From the NCBI GenBank assembly GCA_023458755.1, contig JAEWYE010000063.1, positions 1 to 53,239 of the forward strand: a stretch of 53,239 bases of DNA. Reading direction: 5' to 3'. The notes below the pieces were generated by a model, which had not been told where the DNA came from, searched no databases, and saw only the letters and a list, made by a program, of their open reading frames with translations. The translations under genes and the position numbers were made by a program. Below, piece after piece: positions 49,007 to 53,239 of this stretch. The stretch's first letter is position 1. Each line of letters begins with the position of its first letter. This DNA comes from Bacillota bacterium (GTDB taxonomy: Bacteria > Bacillota > Clostridia > Oscillospirales > Acutalibacteraceae).

Positions 49007-49073
49007 AATTAGACAGAAAGGGGAAGGATATACCATACAGGATCTATAGGTTGCGGCAAATTAACCGCAGAAT

Positions 49074-49112
49074 AATCCCTCTGTCACTGCGGTGACATCT
49101 CCTTCTGGCAAG
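49074..49112. repeat. Dispersed repeat, type A, partly degenerate
   Basis: ATCCCTCTGTCACTGCGGTG followed by ACATCTCCTTCTGGCAAGC. The first hairpin is intact, the second is decayed. Located in the ilvD to acetyltransferase gap. Confidence 0.65.
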
Positions 49113-49172
49113 CATGCGGAAACTTAAAATTGTTATCAAAGGGAAATATATTTAAATACAGCAGGTGAAATT

Positions 49173-49676
49173 GTGGAATACATAAATACAAGCGTACAAA
49201 ATTTTCAGATTCGGTTTGCGTCAGAAGATGATACAGCCACCATCTTTCATTTTATTAAAGAACTTGCGGACTATGAGCATATGCTCGATGAAGTAACCGG
49301 AACGGAAGAAATGCTGCGGGACTCCCTGTTTGTTCAAAAGAAAGCAGAAGTGATAATTGGAGAATACAAAGGCGTACCAGTCGGATTCGCCCTTTTCTTT
49401 CATAATTATTCGACCTTTTTGTGCAAGCCGGGTATCTATCTGGAGGATTTGTATATTCAGCCCCAGATGCGCGGCTTGGGTTTGGGCAAGGCAATGCTTT
49501 CCTGTTTGGCAAAGCTGGCGGTGGAACGAAACTGCGGCAGACTGGAGTGGTGGTGCCTGAACTGGAACGAACACTCTATCCGTTTCTATAAGCAAATGGG
49601 AGCCAGTCCGATGGATGAATGGACAGTATATCGGGTGGATAAGCAAGATTTACAGAAATTATCGGAAAAGCTATAA
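49173..49676 (+). CDS. GNAT-family acetyltransferase, diamine-acetyltransferase-like
   Basis: 167 residues, complete GNAT fold. IRFASEDDTATIFHFIKELA at the start, then EDLYIQPQMRGLGLGKAMLS with the RGLGLGKA acetyl-CoA loop, and RLEWWCLNWNEHSIRFYKQM, close to the spermidine/spermine and diamine acetyltransferase pattern (REWWVLDWN-like). Polyamine or a related amine is the best guess. GTG start at 49173 with AGGTG just upstream. Probably monocistronic. Confidence 0.9.
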   Translation: MEYINTSVQNFQIRFASEDDTATIFHFIKELADYEHMLDEVTGTEEMLRDSLFVQKKAEVIIGEYKGVPVGFALFFHNYSTFLCKPGIYLEDLYIQPQMRGLGLGKAMLSCLAKLAVERNCGRLEWWCLNWNEHSIRFYKQMGASPMDEWTVYRVDKQDLQKLSEKL

Positions 49677-49833
49677 TTCTGAATATTTTCAAATATTCTT
49701 CACACGGGTGACACATTTCAGCTGTATACTAAAACCATACCAATAAAGAGAAATAAGTCAGTAAATAAACAGTTCATTTACAAGTTCCTCAATGAGGATT
49801 TCTATACTTTTTCATATTTCTTTCCCCCTCTAT

Positions 49834-49863
49834 ATGCCGCCCGGTACAGGGCGGTATTTTTTA
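49834..49863 (+). terminator. Terminator in the 49.7-50.2 kb intergenic region
   Basis: ATGCCGCCC, GGTACA loop, GGGCGGTAT then TTTTTT. It lies 160 bases after the acetyltransferase stop; the space between holds no frame with a binding site, so it may end that gene's transcript or a small RNA. Confidence 0.75.
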
Positions 49864-49884
49864 TGCATTCTTGTTGGCAGTGTA

Positions 49885-49912
49885 TTGACAATACCCATGT
49901 TCGTGGTATACT
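49885..49912 (+). promoter_or_regulatory. Strong promoter upstream of the sdpR-sdpI region
   Basis: TTGACA (49885-49890), 16 bases, TATACT (49907-49912). Transcription would start near 49919, just before an inverted repeat. About 300 bases separate it from the ArsR-type gene. Confidence 0.75.
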
Positions 49913-49921
49913 CTTATTGGA

Positions 49922-49943
49922 TATTTAGATAAACGTCTAAATA
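49922..49943 (+). promoter_or_regulatory. Inverted repeat, candidate ArsR-type operator
   Basis: TATTTAGA, six bases, TCTAAATA: perfect 8-bp arms at about +3 to +25 of the promoter. The position and AT-rich palindrome fit an ArsR/SmtB-family operator, so the regulator at 50223 could bind here. Confidence 0.55.
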
Positions 49944-50015
49944 ATGCTGCTGAACAATTCGTATACAAGAGAATTTAGAAGATATTACGAGAAACTCAAA
50001 GAATTTATGGCTTAA
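49944..50015 (+). pseudogene. Possible gene remnant (23-codon frame)
   Basis: A short frame, MLLNNSYTREFRRYYEKLKE and FMA, with coding-like amino acid use but no ribosome binding site. It directly follows the operator-like repeat. It could be the tail of a decayed gene once driven by this promoter, or chance. Confidence 0.3.
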
Positions 50016-50060
50016 TAATTTACACAAGTTTTAGTTTTTTGAAGAAAAATGCTTAAAGCC

Positions 50061-50140
50061 TTGCACCACAGCGAAGCGAAAAAGGGCGGCTTCACCGCCC
50101 TCACCCCCTCGGTTGGCGCGCGGGAGCACGCAATAGTCGA
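50061..50140. repeat. Dispersed repeat, type B
   Basis: GCACCACAGCGAAGCG, GGGCGGCTTCACCGCCC hairpin, CTCACCCCCTCGGTTGG, then GCGCGCGGGAGCACGCAATA. Same orientation and order as at 33289. It lies between the promoter/operator and the ArsR-type gene. Confidence 0.78.
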
Positions 50141-50222
50141 GTAATGCTTGAAACCATTCTAAAAATTTATCGATTTTTTAAATTACTGGTTTGTTCAGTA
50201 GACATAAAAAATAGCTAATAAA

Positions 50223-50516
50223 ATGAGAGAAGGGGGAATTTTTCTGCATGACGTTTGGAACGCACTCTCGGACCCTACCAGACGAAAAATATTGGATTTA
50301 TTGAGCAAAGAAGATTTAACAGCCGGAGAGATCGCAGACAATTTCTCCATGACGAAGCCATCCATCAGCCATCATTTGAATATATTAAAAGAATCGGAGC
50401 TGGTATTTGCCGAAAAAAAAGGCCAGCAGATTTATTACTCCGTGAATACTACCGTGTTTGAGGATATCCTTAAGTTTGCCGCCAATTTTACCAGAAAGGG
50501 AGGACAAGGCGAATGA
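50223..50516 (+). CDS. ArsR-family regulator of the SdpR type
   Basis: Winged-helix repressor, about 90-97 residues: HDVWNALSDPTRRKILDLLS, AGEIADNFSMTKPSISHHLN, IYYSVNTTVFEDILKF. No metal-ligand Cys pair of classical ArsR is present, and it precedes an SdpI-family gene, so it is an SdpR-like autorepressor. The start is unclear. The ATG at 50223 has no binding site upstream, while GAAGGGGG (50229-50236) lies 7 bases before an in-frame CTG at 50244, close to where homologues begin. The stop overlaps the sdpI start (ATGA). Confidence 0.88.
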   Translation: MREGGIFLHDVWNALSDPTRRKILDLLSKEDLTAGEIADNFSMTKPSISHHLNILKESELVFAEKKGQQIYYSVNTTVFEDILKFAANFTRKGGQGE

Positions 50517-51181
50517 AGTGGCCGAAAGCAGTTATTACTGTTAGTATCCTGAGTTTTATCGCACTTGTTGCCGTTCTTCCTACTTTGCCGGAGCGGCTTA
50601 TGATTTATTTGAATGTTATTCCGCTTTTTAATTTTATGGCTCCAAAATGGGCGGTCTTGGCGGTCGGCGTTTTCCCCTTTGTCATTGTGACCGGCATGGT
50701 GAACTATCAAAAGCATACGAAAAAGAACGCGCAGGTCCAAAAGAACCAGCGTGTTGAAAATATTATCCTACCAGCGATTGCGTTACTGATTATTGCACTG
50801 CCGTGGGTATCGGTTCTTATAGCAAAGCAAAAGCCAAGTGAACCAAGCGTGCAAATTTACGCATTAGTTGGGGGTATCCTCGGGATTTTTATGATCGTAA
50901 TCGGCAACTATATGGGAGTTGTCCGGCAGAATAAATATTTGGGGTACAAAACGCGTTGGACGATGAAAAGTGAAGAAGTTTGGCGGAAAACCAACCGCAC
51001 AGCAGCGTACTTGTCTGTTATCGGCGGCGGCGTTTTGATTGTGTTTTCTGTTTTCTCTTATTTCGTGAATATGGTTTGGGTGTTTTACGTCGGTTTGATT
51101 TTGTCTCTTACTTTGCTTGCGGTTGTACCGTATGGGTACTCCTATATCGTTTATCGTGCATTACAACGGAAAGCAAAATGA
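50513..51181 (+). CDS. sdpI: SdpI/YhfL-family membrane protein
   Basis: 222 residues, about six helices. The N-terminal part has the DUF1648 pattern (LVAVLPTLPERLMIYLNV...), the C-terminal part the SdpI pattern GNYMGVVRQNKYLGYKTRWT followed by EEVWRKTNRTAAYL. In Bacillus subtilis SdpI gives immunity to the toxin SdpC and signals by holding SdpR at the membrane. Here the regulator gene overlaps by four bases, as there, but no sdpC, sdpA or sdpB gene is seen. It may protect against toxins of other cells or sense envelope stress. Confidence 0.88.
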   Translation: MKWPKAVITVSILSFIALVAVLPTLPERLMIYLNVIPLFNFMAPKWAVLAVGVFPFVIVTGMVNYQKHTKKNAQVQKNQRVENIILPAIALLIIALPWVSVLIAKQKPSEPSVQIYALVGGILGIFMIVIGNYMGVVRQNKYLGYKTRWTMKSEEVWRKTNRTAAYLSVIGGGVLIVFSVFSYFVNMVWVFYVGLILSLTLLAVVPYGYSYIVYRALQRKAK

Positions 51182-51256
51182 AAATATGGAATGGCTGCTG
51201 TTGCGGTGCTATTCTCGAATGCCCATTCTGCCGATTGTACGGCGGAAGTGGGCATC

Positions 51257-52681
51257 TTACATCTCCAACAGTCTGAGCACTTCCTGCTTGTCCAGATTAT
51301 TTACCGTAAAGCAGCCGGTTTTTTCGGCACCGGTACAAAGGTAAACGTTACAGCGACCGGAAAAACGCTGGACGAAAGTTTGCTTGACCGAAACGCGCTG
51401 CAGTTGTTCGCGCGGAATACAGGCTGTGTAGAGGGTTAGGCGGCGGTATCCGCTTGCCAATATCTTGTCTTTTTCAACAAACAGCACAGAGCCCTTCCAT
51501 GCAAAAAAATGAATTGCCAATTGCCACAAAACAGGCGGCACGAAAAAGAACAAAAGCGGCGCAAATTCCGGATAAAACCAATAGAGTAAGCCAATAAGAA
51601 CAAGCAAACAAATCAAAAGCAGCAGGGGCGTGAACAAAAAGCTGAAAAGAGCGGCTTTTGACGGACGTGTATCATTCAAGCTATTTTTTGTGGAAAATAA
51701 AGGCTTGCGGAAAATAGCTGTGAGATATTGGTACAGCTCCGGTTTTCGAATTGCCGCGAACAGCAGACTGCGATCCCCTTTTTCTTTGCCGGAGCCGAAT
51801 GTATGCAGATAAGCGGAATAAAGTTTAAATACGCGCATAACTAACGTTTGTCGTATACTGACGGCACAAATAGCATCACGCGAAAGCAATTGCCGATTCT
51901 TTACGAATAAACCGCGTTGGACGGTAAGAAAATCCTCCTCGGCACGGATGACCGTATTCGGATTGGATGGAACCGTACCGATGCAAAAGTTTGCGTAATG
52001 CAGAAACTGATGAAGAAAAGCAACTGCCCACCCTGCGGCAAGCAGATATCCCAGTAATGCGGTGGCGGGGGGGATGCCGATTGCAACCAGCACATAGCTT
52101 TGATTGACGGCTTCATACAGGCGCTGCGTGAGTGCTTGGCCAACAATTTTACCGGTGCGGTTGAGCAGTGCCCCCACCAGCAAAAGACCGGATGCCGGGT
52201 TTGACCAGGATGCCGCCATAAGCAGAATGCGCTTATTTGAGGCACGGTATACCCGCTTGTGTTTTACAGTCATGGAGTTCCAAAGATTCTGTAAGCCTCT
52301 TTTATTTAAAGTCATAACAACATCTGCATTTTTTTTGCCGCCTGCCGGAGTATCCAAATAAATCTGAGCCGCGCCGATAAGGGATAGCAGTGGGTTGCAT
52401 CTTACCGTAGCGGAGAGAAAGCGCTGCATGGGAATTGTTCGCCTTATTCGGAATAAAAATCCGCTTCGATAGGTGAATTCCCGGTCACCGATGTTGTAAT
52501 TGCAGGAAAGGTATTGAAGAACCGCCAGTGCAAGGAAGAAAACCAGCACAGACAAATTACTGAATAAAATCCACCCTGTCGGACGGGCGAGCAGAGTTTG
52601 CACGATTGGTATGATAAGAAAAAACGCGAATTTTGAAAGATAGTTCCAAATGGTAATTGGATGCAGATGTTTAGATTTCAT
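51257..52681 (-). CDS. Membrane protein with bacterial PH domains, YdbT-like
   Basis: 474 residues with pairs of membrane helices alternating with bPH_2-type domains (for example DREFTYRSGFLFRIRRTIPM, RAEEDFLTVQRGLFVKNRQL and FVEKDKILASGYRRLTLYTA). Three such domains can be seen, as in Bacillus YdbT. Ends in SVKQTFVQRFSGRCNVYLCT, the repeated PH-domain end. Overlaps the smaller partner gene at its start by 11 bases, so the two are coupled. YdbS/YdbT-type pairs are linked to resistance to bacteriocins in some Bacilli; the role here is unproven. Confidence 0.85.
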   Translation of the reverse strand: MKSKHLHPITIWNYLSKFAFFLIIPIVQTLLARPTGWILFSNLSVLVFFLALAVLQYLSCNYNIGDREFTYRSGFLFRIRRTIPMQRFLSATVRCNPLLSLIGAAQIYLDTPAGGKKNADVVMTLNKRGLQNLWNSMTVKHKRVYRASNKRILLMAASWSNPASGLLLVGALLNRTGKIVGQALTQRLYEAVNQSYVLVAIGIPPATALLGYLLAAGWAVAFLHQFLHYANFCIGTVPSNPNTVIRAEEDFLTVQRGLFVKNRQLLSRDAICAVSIRQTLVMRVFKLYSAYLHTFGSGKEKGDRSLLFAAIRKPELYQYLTAIFRKPLFSTKNSLNDTRPSKAALFSFLFTPLLLLICLLVLIGLLYWFYPEFAPLLFFFVPPVLWQLAIHFFAWKGSVLFVEKDKILASGYRRLTLYTACIPREQLQRVSVKQTFVQRFSGRCNVYLCTGAEKTGCFTVNNLDKQEVLRLLEM

Positions 52682-53108
52682 GACAGGTTTCCTCTATGGT
52701 GTTCAGCAGTTGTTCGGCATCGGTCAACGGAAGCTGCGGCAGGGTCGCTGCTCTTCCGATTGGATGAAGTTTGAGTGTGCATACGTGAAAAAAGCGCTGC
52801 AAGATGGTTTGCGTGCATTTGGTATAGATGATGCTGTTGAATTCCAACTGCAATTGGTTTTCAAAGAAAACACCTTTTTTCAGTTCAATGCGGGCGGGTG
52901 AAGTCTGGTACGTAAAGGAACGGTAGCGACGGGGCAGATAAACCAGAATTGAAAAGAGATAGAAAACGCTTAGCACAAGAAATAACACAGCACCCCACAG
53001 CAAAGAAAACTGCATCAGGATGCCGCAGATAAAAAACAGGGGAACCGCCAGTGCGGTTAACCAAATACGCCACAGAAGCACGGATTTTGGGGATATCTGT
53101 TTGTTCAC
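52671..53108 (-). CDS. Small membrane protein with one bacterial PH domain, YdbS-like
   Basis: 145 residues: two helices near the N-terminus (WLTALAVPLFFICGILM and LLWGAVLFLVLSVFYLFSIL), then one bPH_2 domain (YQTSPARIELKKGVFFENQL, ...TLPQLPLTDAEQLLNTIEE). GTG start at 53108 with GAGGAA 8 bases upstream. First gene of a two-gene operon with the YdbT-like gene. Confidence 0.85.
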   Translation of the reverse strand: MNKQISPKSVLLWRIWLTALAVPLFFICGILMQFSLLWGAVLFLVLSVFYLFSILVYLPRRYRSFTYQTSPARIELKKGVFFENQLQLEFNSIIYTKCTQTILQRFFHVCTLKLHPIGRAATLPQLPLTDAEQLLNTIEETCHEI

Positions 53109-53121
53109 GGCGGTTCCTCGT

Positions 53122-53151
53122 ATTATATAGAGTAGTAGTTTTTATTGTCCC
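53122..53151 (-). promoter_or_regulatory. Candidate promoter of the PH-domain gene pair
   Basis: Minus strand GGGACA (53151-53146), 18 bases, TATAAT (53127-53122). The -10 is perfect, the -35 weak. The start would lie within about 10 bases of the GTG's binding site, giving a very short leader. Confidence 0.55.
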
Positions 53152-53239
53152 TCTCCAAGGACTATATGCTACACTGTAAAGGATACTGTGGATTGGTTTC
53201 TTGTTCCTACCACATGATGGTTTCAAGGAGGCTCCAACC

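Noticed and set aside
3354..50140. CRISPR array built from the repeated hairpin units
   Set aside because: The units are scattered over 47 kb, vary in spacing and carry no regular spacers; they are dispersed repeats.

Overview
The window is a contiguous piece of a low-to-mid GC Gram-positive chromosome. The gene set fits an anaerobic, spore-forming member of the Clostridia, probably Oscillospiraceae/Ruminococcaceae-like. The signs are: hrcA-grpE-dnaK-dnaJ behind a perfect CIRCE element, ypeB (spore germination), a cysteine T-box leader, frequent TTG/GTG starts with strong Shine-Dalgarno sites, a GGGtGRT-family gene, and dispersed double-hairpin repeats of a kind I know from that family. No tRNA, rRNA, CRISPR array or complete insertion sequence was found.

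Layout. 1-3.3 kb: an Ala/Ser-rich membrane protein and a chemoreceptor. 3.5-12 kb: lepA-hemW, a repeat-filled gap, then the CIRCE-controlled heat-shock cluster, with dnaJ behind its own promoter and a 5' hairpin. 12-15.7 kb, minus strand: an SGNH hydrolase with a DUF4358 lipoprotein, then a two-gene operon of a NifU-like scaffold and a GGGtGRT protein of unknown function. 15.8-18.3 kb: a cysteine T-box leader, cysE and cysS. 18.4-24 kb: accessory genes, including an HTH regulator with two paralogous membrane proteins and a decayed second regulator, a DUF3267 membrane protein, a nitroreductase, ybaK, a possible MITE, and a lone phage-type lysis cassette. 24-26.9 kb, minus strand: an acetyltransferase, a cation/proton antiporter behind a promoter plus terminator-like hairpin, and a flavin reductase.

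27-35.6 kb is an arginine cluster argG-H-C-J-B-D-F, preceded by ARG-box-like and Rex-box-like operators and interrupted by repeats. ArgJ can recycle the acetyl group, so the cluster covers the route from glutamate to arginine apart from carbamoyl phosphate synthesis. 35.6-44.2 kb carries ypeB (minus strand), a CdaR/PucR-type regulator, then ftsE-ftsX, two tandem coiled-coil M23 peptidases and an S41 protease: a cell-wall hydrolysis module in which FtsEX probably controls the peptidases. 44.2-49 kb is greA-lysS-membrane protein-ilvD. 49-53.2 kb is accessory: an acetyltransferase, a promoter/operator region with a gene remnant, an SdpR/SdpI-type pair without a toxin gene, and two bacterial PH-domain membrane proteins on the minus strand.

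The most interesting loci are the GGGtGRT/NifU-like operon, the isolated lysis cassette with competing hairpins before the holin, the duplicated and half-decayed HTH-membrane module, the A-A-B repeat family, and the leader of the antiporter gene. All assignments come from reading sequence and translations; no database search was run.
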